The translations under genes were made by a program, and so were the position numbers. The notes below the pieces were generated by a model. The model was given only the letters and a program-made list of their open reading frames with translations. It made no database searches and had not been told where the DNA came from. From Bacteroidota bacterium (GTDB lineage Bacteria; Bacteroidota; Bacteroidia; Sphingobacteriales; Sphingobacteriaceae), in NCBI GenBank assembly GCA_026224775.1, contig JAMFRP010000026.1, positions 434,001 through 498,000 on the forward strand: a DNA stretch of 64,000 nucleotides, given 5' to 3'. The stretch's first letter is position 1, and every line of letters begins with the position of its first letter. This document shows, piece after piece, positions 43,346 to 51,998 of this stretch.

Positions 43346-43867
43346 ATGGAATCCTTTTTAAGCAAGCTTCACGATATAACTACATTTATTTTTGATGTAG
43401 ATGGCGTATTAACCGATGGTTCTGTTTTTGTAAATGAGAGCGGCGAACAATCACGCGCATTTAACATTAAAGACGGTTATGCCATACAATTGGCCGTAAA
43501 ATGCGGTTACCAGGTTTGTGCCATATCCGGCAGTCGATCTAAAGGCGCGGTATATAGGTTGAATAGTCTTGGTGTTACTGATGTTTACATGGGTACACAT
43601 ACCAAAGCAGAGCGATTTAAGATTTATTTAGAGGAAAAGATAACCCATGCATCTAACGTGTTATACATGGGTGATGATATTCCTGATCTTGCACCGATGA
43701 AACTTGCTGGTTTATCTGTATGCCCTGCCGATGCCGTGGAAGAGATCAAAGCGGTAAGCCATTATGTATCGCCATATCCCGGTGGTAAAGGCTGCGCCCG
43801 TGATGTGATTGAAAAAGTACTAAAGGTACAAGGCAAGTGGATGAGCGAGCAGGCTTATAGTTGGTAG
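43346..43867 (+). CDS. KdsC-like HAD phosphatase (KDO-8-phosphate phosphatase family)
   Basis: A 173-residue HAD-superfamily enzyme of the C0 (capless) group. The nucleophile motif is IFDVDGVLTDGS, motif II the serine of CAISGSRSK, and motif IV YMGDDIPDL. Length and order match 3-deoxy-manno-octulosonate-8-phosphate phosphatase, which makes KDO for lipopolysaccharide; sugar-phosphate phosphatases of similar sequence exist, so the symbol is withheld. It may be co-transcribed with iscX and maf. Confidence 0.88.
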   Translation: MESFLSKLHDITTFIFDVDGVLTDGSVFVNESGEQSRAFNIKDGYAIQLAVKCGYQVCAISGSRSKGAVYRLNSLGVTDVYMGTHTKAERFKIYLEEKITHASNVLYMGDDIPDLAPMKLAGLSVCPADAVEEIKAVSHYVSPYPGGKGCARDVIEKVLKVQGKWMSEQAYSW

Positions 43868-43917
43868 TTTTTTAAGTCAAAAGTTTAAAGTAAAAAGTCA
43901 AAAGTTTTTATTCTCTG

Positions 43918-44484
43918 ATGAGTAATATTCCTCAAATTATCCTTGCATCTAAATCACCCCGCCGTCAGGAACTGTTGAAGCTAATGGATGTTGATTTTAG
44001 GGTGGTGTTAAAAGAGGTAGACGAATCTTATCCTGAAGATTTATCGCCAGAAGAAATAGCGGTTTATATCGCGTCCAAAAAAGCTGAAGCATTTGACGAA
44101 AGCATAGGGGATGAGGTTGTACTAACTGCTGATACCATCGTTTGTATTGATGGCCTGATATTAGGCAAACCCGAAACCGCCGAACATGCCATCGAAATGC
44201 TAAAAATGCTATCAGGTAAAGTTCACAAGGTTATTACAGGTGTATGCTTACTGCATAAGTATCAATACAATAAATTTTTTGATGTATCAGAGGTTTTCTT
44301 TCGCAAGCTTACTGATGATGAGATCACCAGCTATGTAAATGAATACATGCCACTGGACAAAGCCGGTTCATACGGCATACAGGAGCGCATTGGCTTAATC
44401 GGTATCGAAAAGATCAACGGCTCCTATACCAACGTTGTTGGCTTACCTACCGAAAAGCTGTATCAGCAATTGAAAAATTTATAA
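43918..44484 (+). CDS. maf: Maf-family nucleotide pyrophosphatase
   Basis: A 188-residue house-cleaning enzyme that hydrolyses non-canonical nucleoside triphosphates (dTTP/UTP type). The P-loop-like start IILASKSPRRQELLKLM, the catalytic ADTIVCIDG, and KAGSYGIQERIGLIGIEKIN are all present. It closes the plus-strand run; the repeat-rich spacer follows. Confidence 0.92.
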   Translation: MSNIPQIILASKSPRRQELLKLMDVDFRVVLKEVDESYPEDLSPEEIAVYIASKKAEAFDESIGDEVVLTADTIVCIDGLILGKPETAEHAIEMLKMLSGKVHKVITGVCLLHKYQYNKFFDVSEVFFRKLTDDEITSYVNEYMPLDKAGSYGIQERIGLIGIEKINGSYTNVVGLPTEKLYQQLKNL

Positions 44485-44495
44485 TTATATCCCTC

Positions 44496-44571
44496 TTGTC
44501 ATTCTGAACGCAGTGAAGAATCTGTAAAGTAGTTTACGCGAGTACAGATGCTTCGTACCTCAGCATGACAA
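44496..44571. repeat. TGTCATTCTGA hairpin repeat, copy 1
   Basis: TTGTCATTCTGA with GAATCTGTA in the left arm pairs with TACAGATGCTT and TCAGCATGACAA in the right arm, forming a long imperfect hairpin of about 76 bases. A left arm of the same family recurs at 44606. Confidence 0.7.
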
Positions 44572-44605
44572 TGTTTTTAAATAAATAGATTTTCTTATTC
44601 ACTAA

Positions 44606-44635
44606 TTGTCATTCTGAGCGCAGCGAAGAATCTAT
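44606..44635. repeat. TGTCATTCTGA repeat, solitary arm
   Basis: TTGTCATTCTGAGCGCAGCG followed by AAGAATCT is the left arm of the preceding repeat (three differences) without the matching right arm. Confidence 0.65.
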
Positions 44636-44652
44636 CCGCGTTCTCTGCAACA

Positions 44653-44741
44653 TGTCATTTCGATCGGAGGGAGAAATCTTCTTCGTCCTGCAAAGCGGCG
44701 ATGCATATTGTAGAAGATTTTTCCCTCCGATCGAAATGACA
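44653..44741. repeat. TGTCATTTCGATCGGAGGGA hairpin repeat
   Basis: Arms of about 30 bases (44653-44682 and 44712-44741) pair almost perfectly around a 29-base centre. The left arm is nearly identical to the motif at 39489, so this is a dispersed family with at least two members in the window. Confidence 0.75.
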
Positions 44742-44757
44742 AGTAGGCAAAACAAAA

Positions 44758-44786
44758 AGAGCCACAATATTTACTATTGTGGCTCT
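44758..44786 (-). terminator. Hairpin terminator of the arginine operon
   Basis: AGAGCCACAATA and TATTGTGGCTCT, perfect 12-bp stem with a 5-base loop, 22 bases beyond the speA stop on the minus strand and followed there by TTTTTGTTTTG. A classical intrinsic terminator. Confidence 0.85.
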
Positions 44787-44807
44787 CAAAACATGTTGTT
44801 AATACTA

Positions 44808-46202
44808 TTAAGTAGTATAACCCAGTATCTTCAATACCTGTTTACTATTCTGCTCTTCACCAAATACCTCAAAATTAAACGTCTCATCCCTGTTTCTGCG
44901 GATGATCACATGTTTAGGCGATGGCAGCAGACAGTGATGTATGCCTCCGTAACCGCTTAAAACTTCCTGGTAAGCTCCTGTATTAAAAAAGCCCACGTAT
45001 TGTACCTTGCGCGTCTTAGGCATAAACACGCTGTTCATATGTGCCTCCTGATTGTAATAATCCTGACCATCACAGGTGATACCACCCATGTTTACACGCT
45101 CATACTCGCTATCCCAGTTATTGATAGGCAACAAGATGTATTTTTGGTTCAACGCCCAAACGTCAGGGAGGTTGGTGATAAATGAGCCATCAAGCATCAA
45201 CCATTTCTCACGGTCGTTTTGTTGCTTGCGGCCTAAAACCTTGTATAAAATGCCTGATGCCTCGGCAACAGTATATTTGCCAAATTCGGTAATAATATCC
45301 GGTTCAACAGTATCATTCTCGGCGCAGATTTCTTTGATACGGCTCACGATCTCGTTGATCATGTATTCGTAATCAAAATCAAACACCAACGAATCTTTAA
45401 ACGGCATACCGCCACCAATATCCAAAGTATCTAAATGTGGATTGATCTTTTTGAATTTGCAGTAAAGCGTAACATATTTCTCCAACTCATTCCAGTAATA
45501 CGGAGTGTCCGATATACCAGAGTTAATGAAGAAATGCAACAGCTTAACCTGGAAGTTAGGGTTATCCTCAATCTTATTATGATAAAAATCGATGATGTCT
45601 TCCATCCTGATACCTAAACGGGAAGTGTAGAACTGTGAATCCGGCTGCTCCTCTGCCGCTATACGGATACCCAGGTTACATGGCTCATCAAGTTCAATCT
45701 CGTCGTCGTACAGGTTAAACTCTTCCTTATTATCCAATACAGGGATGATGTTTTTAAAACCATCATGCAGCATATCGATGATGTATGTTTTATACTGGAA
45801 GGTTTTAAATCCATTACAAATTACAGTAATGTCCTTAGTAACCGATCCTTTTTTCTCCAAAGCATCAATCATCGGCATATCAAAAGCCGATGATGTTTCC
45901 AGGTGGATTTCGTTTTTAAGCGCTTCTTCAACTACGTGCTTAAAATGAGAGCTTTTGGTGCAATAGCAATACTTATAGCTGCCGCGGTAATTATTTTTGA
46001 TAATTGCCTGTTGAAACAACAACTTGGCCTGCTGTATTTTCTTAGAAATAATTGGAATATAAGTGAAGCGTAGGGGAGTGCCGTACGTTTCAATCATCTC
46101 CATTAAATTAAGATCATGAAAGTATAGTTCATCATCGATGATCTCAAAACCATCCTGCGGAAAACCTACACTTAAATCAAGAAATTCCTGGTAACTCTGC
46201 AT
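44808..46202 (-). CDS. speA: Arginine decarboxylase, fold-III PLP enzyme
   Basis: A 464-residue PLP-dependent decarboxylase converting arginine to agmatine, the first step of polyamine synthesis. The alanine-racemase-like barrel carries the PLP lysine in YCYCTKSSHFKHVVEEAL; the glycine-rich phosphate-binding segment is LDIGGGMPFKDS. It is shorter than the E. coli SpeA (about 650 residues) and matches the compact version annotated in Bacteroidota. Ornithine or carboxynorspermidine decarboxylase activity cannot be excluded from sequence alone, but arginine fits the neighbours. Last gene of the deiminase-ctlX-speA run (94-base gap). Confidence 0.88.
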   Translation of the reverse strand: MQSYQEFLDLSVGFPQDGFEIIDDELYFHDLNLMEMIETYGTPLRFTYIPIISKKIQQAKLLFQQAIIKNNYRGSYKYCYCTKSSHFKHVVEEALKNEIHLETSSAFDMPMIDALEKKGSVTKDITVICNGFKTFQYKTYIIDMLHDGFKNIIPVLDNKEEFNLYDDEIELDEPCNLGIRIAAEEQPDSQFYTSRLGIRMEDIIDFYHNKIEDNPNFQVKLLHFFINSGISDTPYYWNELEKYVTLYCKFKKINPHLDTLDIGGGMPFKDSLVFDFDYEYMINEIVSRIKEICAENDTVEPDIITEFGKYTVAEASGILYKVLGRKQQNDREKWLMLDGSFITNLPDVWALNQKYILLPINNWDSEYERVNMGGITCDGQDYYNQEAHMNSVFMPKTRKVQYVGFFNTGAYQEVLSGYGGIHHCLLPSPKHVIIRRNRDETFNFEVFGEEQNSKQVLKILGYTT

Positions 46203-46296
46203 CTATTAAAATTTTGGCAAAAATGTAATTTTTAAATGGGAATTTTATGTAATTTTTATAGTAGTAGTGTAATTATTTTTTAGATGTAAAATTAGA

Positions 46297-47220
46297 TCAA
46301 TTCGTAACTGGTAAATGCACCTCCGCCATCATGCATCTCGCACTGCCACCGCCGTTGTTTTCAATGGTTTGTATATCTGCATAAATCAATTTGCCATATT
46401 TTTCAAGCGATAATTTTTGGTCATGGTGAAGCCCTCTGAATGCGCTCTCCGACATCATAATAAATGTAACGCCATTCTTGCTTTTCACCTCCAGCATATT
46501 ACCCGCAAATTTGTTCATCTGCTCAAAGGATATTTCTATGATTTCTTTTTGTGTTGAACTTAAGGATTCAATCACGACAACCCGCTCATGCGGATTAGGT
46601 ATACTATCCAAACAAATAACCGCGAATTGGCTGCCTACACACATCAACACGTTGGTATGGTAAATAGCTTTGCCATCTTCATCAGCCGCATCAAAACAAA
46701 CTGAGGTATAACCGGATTGTTCGCAAAATACATCCAATACACTCTTATCGGTGCGTGGCGATAAACAGGCATAAGCTATTTTATGTTCCCTGTCTAATAC
46801 CATGCTGCCTGTACCCTCTAAAAATTTGTTTTCTTCCTCGTATCTGCTTAGGTCAACAATATGATGAACCTTAAAATTATCCTCCAATCGTGAAATTATA
46901 TCTTCCCTGCGTTCTAATCTGCGGTTTTCGGCCTGCATCGGGTAGAGGAATATATTGCCATCAGCATGAAATGACACCCAGTTATTAGGGAAAACTGAGT
47001 CCGGTGTATAGGGGTGCGGGTTATCATCTATAACAGTAACATCAACACCATTTTGCCTCAACACATCCACAAAATTGTTAAACTCATGCAAAGCCTTTTG
47101 CTGTACTTCTTGCTGGTTTTTGTCTTTATGCTGAAAGGCATTGCTTTCAGCAGTTTCCTCATTATAACCGAAATTAACCGGCCTTATCATTAACAGGTGT
47201 GATGTCGACTGTTCACTCAT
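46297..47220 (-). CDS. ctlX: Citrullinase-type arginine-deiminase-related hydrolase (CtlX)
   Basis: A 307-residue guanidine-modifying-superfamily enzyme of the CtlX type (TSHLLMIRPVNFGYNEETAE). Active-site features are the DNPHPYTPDSVFPNNW segment and the cysteine in GGSARCMMAEVHLP near the C-terminus. CtlX hydrolyses citrulline to ornithine, CO2 and ammonia in the proteobacteria where it was named. It is preceded at 50 bases by an arginine deiminase gene, so arginine could be taken to ornithine in two steps without carbamoyl phosphate. Activity is inferred. Confidence 0.87.
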   Translation of the reverse strand: MSEQSTSHLLMIRPVNFGYNEETAESNAFQHKDKNQQEVQQKALHEFNNFVDVLRQNGVDVTVIDDNPHPYTPDSVFPNNWVSFHADGNIFLYPMQAENRRLERREDIISRLEDNFKVHHIVDLSRYEEENKFLEGTGSMVLDREHKIAYACLSPRTDKSVLDVFCEQSGYTSVCFDAADEDGKAIYHTNVLMCVGSQFAVICLDSIPNPHERVVVIESLSSTQKEIIEISFEQMNKFAGNMLEVKSKNGVTFIMMSESAFRGLHHDQKLSLEKYGKLIYADIQTIENNGGGSARCMMAEVHLPVTN

Positions 47221-47270
47221 TATATATTCTCTATAATTTAGATTATTATCATCATGGTAATCAATAAATC

Positions 47271-48725
47271 CTATAAATCAAGGTTCAGACGATCTCTCAA
47301 AATAGGCATGCTCATACAATGAAAACCACCACGAGCTCTCGATAGCTCCGCCGATGGCATTAGTATCAGCGTGTCCTTCATTTTTTGTGGGTCGATGTCG
47401 CCGTTTTCAAATTGTTCAAGCAACTCGCTAACTTTAACCACATCGAAACCATTTTGTTTAAATGCTTCAACAGTTTTATCGTTACGGTCATAACCAACAA
47501 CAACGCCTTCTTTTACCGCCAACAAGTTGCATGAATCTGTCCATTGCTCACGGGCATCATAAGGGAAGGAATTATTGCCCGAATAAATAAATTTGGTCGG
47601 TTTTTTACTTTGCAGATCCTTTTCGCTGATGTTGGTCAGCAAGTCCTCAATACATTCAAATTTCTTTGGTTTCTTGCCCTTTCTAAACTGGATGATCTCC
47701 GTTTTTTCTTTCGATTTTTTATCCGCGAACCAGGCTATTGGTTCTTTCTCATCAATCGGACTTTCGCCCATGGCTAACGAACCTAACAACACCCACACAT
47801 TGCGTTTTACCTGTGTAAATACGGTATCAATGTGCATGTAATCACGCTTATGTGGGATTTTTACTACCGTAACCTTCTCCACCACATTATGCTCAAACAG
47901 TAATTTGATCGCCTCATTTGCTCCGTTTGGCGAAGTGCGCTCACTACAGCCAATAATTAAATGCTGCGCACTAACCATCATCACATCGCCACCCTCGAGG
48001 GTCGATCGCTCAGTATTGTCCTCACCCGGGCGCAAAAAATGTTGCATGCTTTCCGGTATCTCCAATACATTGTTCTTGTAAGCAGCAAATAATGGGTGAT
48101 TGAAAAATATATAGCGCAATAACAGCGTTTCGCGTGCCCTGGCTTTTTTGGCAGGGCGATTAAGCAACATAAAATTATTAATAGCGATGCCAATATCGCG
48201 AGAGAAAATCAAATTAGGGATAGGAGCAAAAATCATCTCATCATTTGTTAATGATCCTGATATTAAGATTTTTGCCAATTCAATCGGATCTGTGTCGATC
48301 AATTGCTCTTGTAAACGATAATTGCAGCTTTCAATAGCGCAAACCGATGCCACCAATTTGGTTCGGATGCCCGTATCCTGTAATACATCAGCTAGCAGAG
48401 TTTGTATCTCTACCACTTTACTCGATGCGTGGAAATCTTTATTGTCAGGCTTAAAAAAAGCGCGCTTATGTTCAATAGAATCTATCTGCTTCAGCTTGCC
48501 CTTTATCTTATCCGGATCAAGGAAATACATGAGCAGCTTTACGTAGTAATCATACTCGTTTTTACGTACGGTATCCAAATGCACAATGTCCTCAAAAAGC
48601 CAATCCTGTGCTTTGGAGGGCACAACTTTACCCAATCCACTATCGGGACTATGGATTAATAATGTCCGCAGGGTACCTATTTCAGAAGTTACATCTATTT
48701 TAAAATCGTTGTTTTTTAGTGTCAT
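47271..48725 (-). CDS. Arginine deiminase-family protein
   Basis: A 484-residue enzyme of the amidinotransferase/arginine deiminase superfamily, expected to convert arginine to citrulline and ammonia. ADI landmarks are SEIGTLRTLLIHSP at the start, the EGGDVMMV motif, the catalytic histidine in MHIDTVFT, WTDSCNLLAVKEGVVVGYDR, and the catalytic cysteine in ARGGFHCMSMPILR. It is about 70 residues longer than typical ArcA, with extra sequence in the loop regions. First gene of the minus-strand arginine operon; argS is divergent with a 250-base spacer. Confidence 0.88.
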   Translation of the reverse strand: MTLKNNDFKIDVTSEIGTLRTLLIHSPDSGLGKVVPSKAQDWLFEDIVHLDTVRKNEYDYYVKLLMYFLDPDKIKGKLKQIDSIEHKRAFFKPDNKDFHASSKVVEIQTLLADVLQDTGIRTKLVASVCAIESCNYRLQEQLIDTDPIELAKILISGSLTNDEMIFAPIPNLIFSRDIGIAINNFMLLNRPAKKARARETLLLRYIFFNHPLFAAYKNNVLEIPESMQHFLRPGEDNTERSTLEGGDVMMVSAQHLIIGCSERTSPNGANEAIKLLFEHNVVEKVTVVKIPHKRDYMHIDTVFTQVKRNVWVLLGSLAMGESPIDEKEPIAWFADKKSKEKTEIIQFRKGKKPKKFECIEDLLTNISEKDLQSKKPTKFIYSGNNSFPYDAREQWTDSCNLLAVKEGVVVGYDRNDKTVEAFKQNGFDVVKVSELLEQFENGDIDPQKMKDTLILMPSAELSRARGGFHCMSMPILRDRLNLDL

Positions 48726-48963
48726 AAATTGGTGGCCAGTTGCACAAAGCTAATATAAATTTAATTCGCTTACCTACTGACAAAACAGTGTCAGCGCTTA
48801 TTCAAATTAAAGTCCCGAAATTTGAAATATCCCGGATAATATTTACAAACACATTGCGATAATGTGTAATTACCGTTCTTTGAAATATTGTTATTAAAGC
48901 TATTATCACACATCATCAATAACTATAATCTTATAAATCCTTAAATCGTGTCATAAATCGTGT

Positions 48964-48971
48964 TATTTTTG
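48964..48971 (+). promoter_or_regulatory. -7 box immediately before argS
   Basis: TATTTTTG is a perfect TAnnTTTG match and ends 4 bases before the argS ATG. If transcription starts about 7 bases after it, the mRNA begins at or just inside the start codon and would be leaderless. No strong -33 match is seen. Confidence 0.4.
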
Positions 48972-48975
48972 CAAA

Positions 48976-50742
48976 ATGGATTTTATTATTGAAGCTGTAC
49001 TTAAAGCTGTTAAGCACCTGTACCAAACTGATATTACTGCTGATAGTGTTAACCTGCAGGAAACACGCAAAGAGTTTGAAGGCCAGGTTACTATTGTTAC
49101 CTTTCCCTTTATCAAATTTTCATGTAAATCACCGGAGCAAACAGGAGCAGAGATCGGTGAATATCTGAAAGAATCTTTACCGCAGATAGCAGCATTCAAT
49201 ACCGTAAAAGGCTTTTTAAATATATCCTTAACTGATACTTATTGGATAGATAAATTATATCAAGAAATTTTACCCGAAGATTTTGCCGTATTTAAACCAA
49301 ACGGTAAAAAAGTGATGGTGGAGTATTCATCACCTAATACCAACAAACCTTTGCACTTAGGCCACGTGCGTAATAATCTGTTAGGTTTTTCATTGGCGCA
49401 GATATTAAGTGCAGCTGGTTATGAAGTAATTAAAGCCAATTTGGTGAACGATAGGGGTATTCATATCTGTAAATCCATGCTGGCCTGGCAGTTATACGGC
49501 AATGGGGAAACTCCTATATCAACAGGCGAAAAAGGCGACCACTTAGTAGGCAAATACTATGTGATCTTCGATAAGGAGTACAAAAAGGAGATAGAATTCT
49601 TAAAATCAGAAGGTCAAACTGAAGACGAAGCCAAAAAGAATGCACCACTCATTAAATCAGCCCAGGAAATGCTTCAAAAATGGGAAGCTGGAGATGAGGA
49701 AGTGATCAACCTTTGGAAAACCATGAATACCTGGGTGTATGATGGTTTTGGTAAAACATACAATAGGCTTGGTGTTGAATTTGATAAGTTTTACTACGAA
49801 TCCAATACCTATTTATTAGGTAAAGATATTGTTGAAGAAGGCCTTGCAAAAGGTGTATTCTTTGAAAAACCAGATGGCTCTGTTTGGATTGATTTAACTG
49901 CTGATGGATTGGATGAAAAACTGGTTCGCCGTTCTGATGGCACCTCTGTTTATATCACTCAGGATTTAGGCACCGCACAGCTTAAATATGATGATTTCGA
50001 TGTGAATGAATCTATTTATGTGGTAGGTAACGAGCAGGATTATCACTTCAAAGTGCTGTTCCTGATCTTGCAAAAACTTGGTAAAAGCTGGGCCAAGGGT
50101 CTATATCATTTATCCTATGGCATGGTCGATCTGCCATCCGGTAAAATGAAATCCCGTGAAGGTACTGTAGTTGATGCCGATGACCTGATAGACGAAATGG
50201 AGAAAACAGCCAAAGAGCAAACCGAAGCTTTAGGCAAAGTAAATGGTTCTACCGAAGAAGAAAAATTGCATTTATACCACACCATTGGTATGGGCGCGTT
50301 AAAATATTTTCTCTTAAAGGTCGATCCTAAAAAACGTTTATTATTTGATCCTAATGAATCTGTAGATTTTCAGGGGCATACTGGTCCGTTTATTCAATAC
50401 ACCCATGCCCGTATCAAATCGGTACTAAGCAGGGCGGAGGTTGATTTTACCAATCAGATAGATATTACTGCATTAGATGCGGTAGAACGCGACCTTATCG
50501 TAGTATTAACACAATACCCGGCTATAGTAAGCGAAGCGGCAAGTAGCCATAACCCGGCGCTGATAGCCAACTACATCTATGAACTGGCTAAAACATACAA
50601 CAAATTTTATCACGAAAAATCTATCCTGCAAGCTGAAGATGGTCTGCTGAAAATATTCAGACTGCAGCTTTCATCAGCATCAGCAAAAGTTATCAGTAAA
50701 GGAATGGCTTTGTTAGGAATAGAAGTTCCTGAAAGGATGTAA
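48976..50742 (+). CDS. argS: Arginine--tRNA ligase
   Basis: A 588-residue class I aminoacyl-tRNA synthetase that charges tRNA-Arg. The N-terminal Arg-S additional domain (1-85) is followed by the HIGH motif in KPLHLGHVRNNLLG and the KMSKS-like KMKSREGTVVD, then a DALR anticodon domain ending MALLGIEVPERM. Length matches. It is divergent from the arginine deiminase operon. The ATG choice is fixed by the conserved beginning MDFIIEAVLKAVKHLY. Confidence 0.95.
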   Translation: MDFIIEAVLKAVKHLYQTDITADSVNLQETRKEFEGQVTIVTFPFIKFSCKSPEQTGAEIGEYLKESLPQIAAFNTVKGFLNISLTDTYWIDKLYQEILPEDFAVFKPNGKKVMVEYSSPNTNKPLHLGHVRNNLLGFSLAQILSAAGYEVIKANLVNDRGIHICKSMLAWQLYGNGETPISTGEKGDHLVGKYYVIFDKEYKKEIEFLKSEGQTEDEAKKNAPLIKSAQEMLQKWEAGDEEVINLWKTMNTWVYDGFGKTYNRLGVEFDKFYYESNTYLLGKDIVEEGLAKGVFFEKPDGSVWIDLTADGLDEKLVRRSDGTSVYITQDLGTAQLKYDDFDVNESIYVVGNEQDYHFKVLFLILQKLGKSWAKGLYHLSYGMVDLPSGKMKSREGTVVDADDLIDEMEKTAKEQTEALGKVNGSTEEEKLHLYHTIGMGALKYFLLKVDPKKRLLFDPNESVDFQGHTGPFIQYTHARIKSVLSRAEVDFTNQIDITALDAVERDLIVVLTQYPAIVSEAASSHNPALIANYIYELAKTYNKFYHEKSILQAEDGLLKIFRLQLSSASAKVISKGMALLGIEVPERM

Positions 50743-50796
50743 GGTCTGTTGCTAAATCAGATAGATGAGCAACATAACTGTTTCAAATAATGAACT

Positions 50797-50886
50797 ATCG
50801 TCATTGCGAGCGAAGCGTGGCAATCCCCTACTTACACAGCGACTCTGCATCGCTTGGGATTGCCACGCTTCGCTCGCAATGACGAT
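50797..50886. repeat. Long perfect hairpin repeat (CGTCATTGCGAGCGAAGCG)
   Basis: Two perfectly complementary 31-base arms (50797-50827 and 50856-50886) flank a 28-base centre. CGTCATTGCGAGCGAAGCG is a motif I recall as a common intergenic palindrome in Bacteroidota genomes. It lies between the convergent argS and AHSA1 genes and should also work as a two-way terminator. Confidence 0.8.
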
Positions 50887-50907
50887 TTTGTTTAGTATCT
50901 AATATTC

Positions 50908-51288
50908 TTATAAGCTAAAAAACTCGAAAAACGAACCGAAATAAGCATCATTCCAGCCTTCGGTCATATCTTCATAATCGCTATCCGGTATATTGGTATG
51001 CCTTAATTCAGCCGAAGTCCCATTTTTATCCGCGTGAAGTTTGATAGTTACGATAGATTCAGCTTCCTGCCCATCAAAATACCATTGCTGTACAATTTTC
51101 TTGTTTTCTTCAAATTCAATGTTCTTGCCAACAATGCTGCCATCCCACATAGAAAATTCTGTGCCGGGTTCGGTCGACATAACCGCAGGTTCACCTGTCC
51201 ATAACTCAATGGTTAAGGGATTGGTTAACGCGGTATAAATTTCCTCAGGCGTGGCCGGAAGAACGTAGTATTTTTTAAAATCTTTCAA
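50908..51288 (-). CDS. SRPBCC/AHSA1-domain protein
   Basis: A 126-residue START-like protein (FKKYYVLPATPEEIYTALTN, then WTGEPAVMSTEPGTEFSMWDG and VQQWYF). Conserved W and the C-terminal GWNDAYFGSFFEFF helix match the AHSA1 family, named for an Hsp90 co-chaperone domain, though bacterial members are general ligand-binding proteins. It is 18 bases behind the acetate transporter gene on the same strand and may be co-transcribed. Confidence 0.87.
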   Translation of the reverse strand: MKDFKKYYVLPATPEEIYTALTNPLTIELWTGEPAVMSTEPGTEFSMWDGSIVGKNIEFEENKKIVQQWYFDGQEAESIVTIKLHADKNGTSAELRHTNIPDSDYEDMTEGWNDAYFGSFFEFFSL

Positions 51289-51306
51289 TGCGCAAATCTA
51301 ACCAAA

Positions 51307-51900
51307 TTACGATACCTGCCCAATTGGTAATACAGTTTTTCCATAAACCTCATTCAATAAGTTGGCTATTCCTGTATATATTGCTGATAAGCCGCAAATA
51401 ATGCCTTCGTAACCTGCTAGCTGTCCTAATCCTTTATTGCCTGTGCCATCGCTTATAGCCAGTAACACAAACAATATTGTTAATGAGCCAAAAACGAATT
51501 GCAACGCCCTATTTAATTTAAGCGTCCCAAAAAACATCAGGAAGGTAAACAATCCCCATATACCTAAATAAGCGCTCATGCCTGCTTCTGATGGTTTAGG
51601 TGCCCATCCAAACGCTGGTATAACTATTAATCCAACTAATGACAGCCAAAAGAAGCCATAAGATGTAAATGCAGTTAAGCCAAAAGTATTATTCTTTTTG
51701 ACTTCTATTATTCCTGCAATAACTTGTGCCAAACCGCCGTAAAAAATGCCCATGGCTAATATCATGGAGTTAAATTCAATAAAGCCGGCATTTTTAAAGT
51801 TTAACAAAACAGTAGTCATACCAAAGGCGCAAAGCCCTAATGGTGCAGGATTGGCAATACCGTCTTTTACAGCTACAGGTGTAGGAATAGTTGGAATCAT
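51307..51900 (-). CDS. Acetate uptake transporter, SatP/GPR1/FUN34/YaaH family
   Basis: A 197-residue inner-membrane protein with six predicted helices. The family signature [18 protein letters not shown] lies at residues 17-34 and the conserved [12 protein letters not shown] segment at about 52-64. Members carry acetate and succinate. The gene begins the two-gene unit with the AHSA1 protein and is divergent from gpmA. Substrate by family inference. Confidence 0.9.
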   Translation of the reverse strand: MIPTIPTPVAVKDGIANPAPLGLCAFGMTTVLLNFKNAGFIEFNSMILAMGIFYGGLAQVIAGIIEVKKNNTFGLTAFTSYGFFWLSLVGLIVIPAFGWAPKPSEAGMSAYLGIWGLFTFLMFFGTLKLNRALQFVFGSLTILFVLLAISDGTGNKGLGQLAGYEGIICGLSAIYTGIANLLNEVYGKTVLPIGQVS

Positions 51901-51998
51901 GTTTTTTTGGTTTTAATTGGTCAAGCAATTTATGTGTTTATTTCTATTAAATCAATATGTTACAAACCGTAATGTATCTTTACCGTTAATCAATAGCT

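Larger units (their letters stand above)
44485..44807. other. Repeat-filled spacer between maf and speA
   Basis: The 323 bases hold no gene. From left to right: a hairpin repeat (44496-44571), a single arm of the same family (44606-44635), a second hairpin family (44653-44741) and the speA terminator (44758-44786). An open frame across the repeats (44652-44960) has no coding support. Confidence 0.7.

Noticed and set aside
44496..44741. CRISPR array
   Set aside because: Repeats are long imperfect hairpins from different families, not regularly spaced identical repeats with unique spacers, and there are no cas genes.
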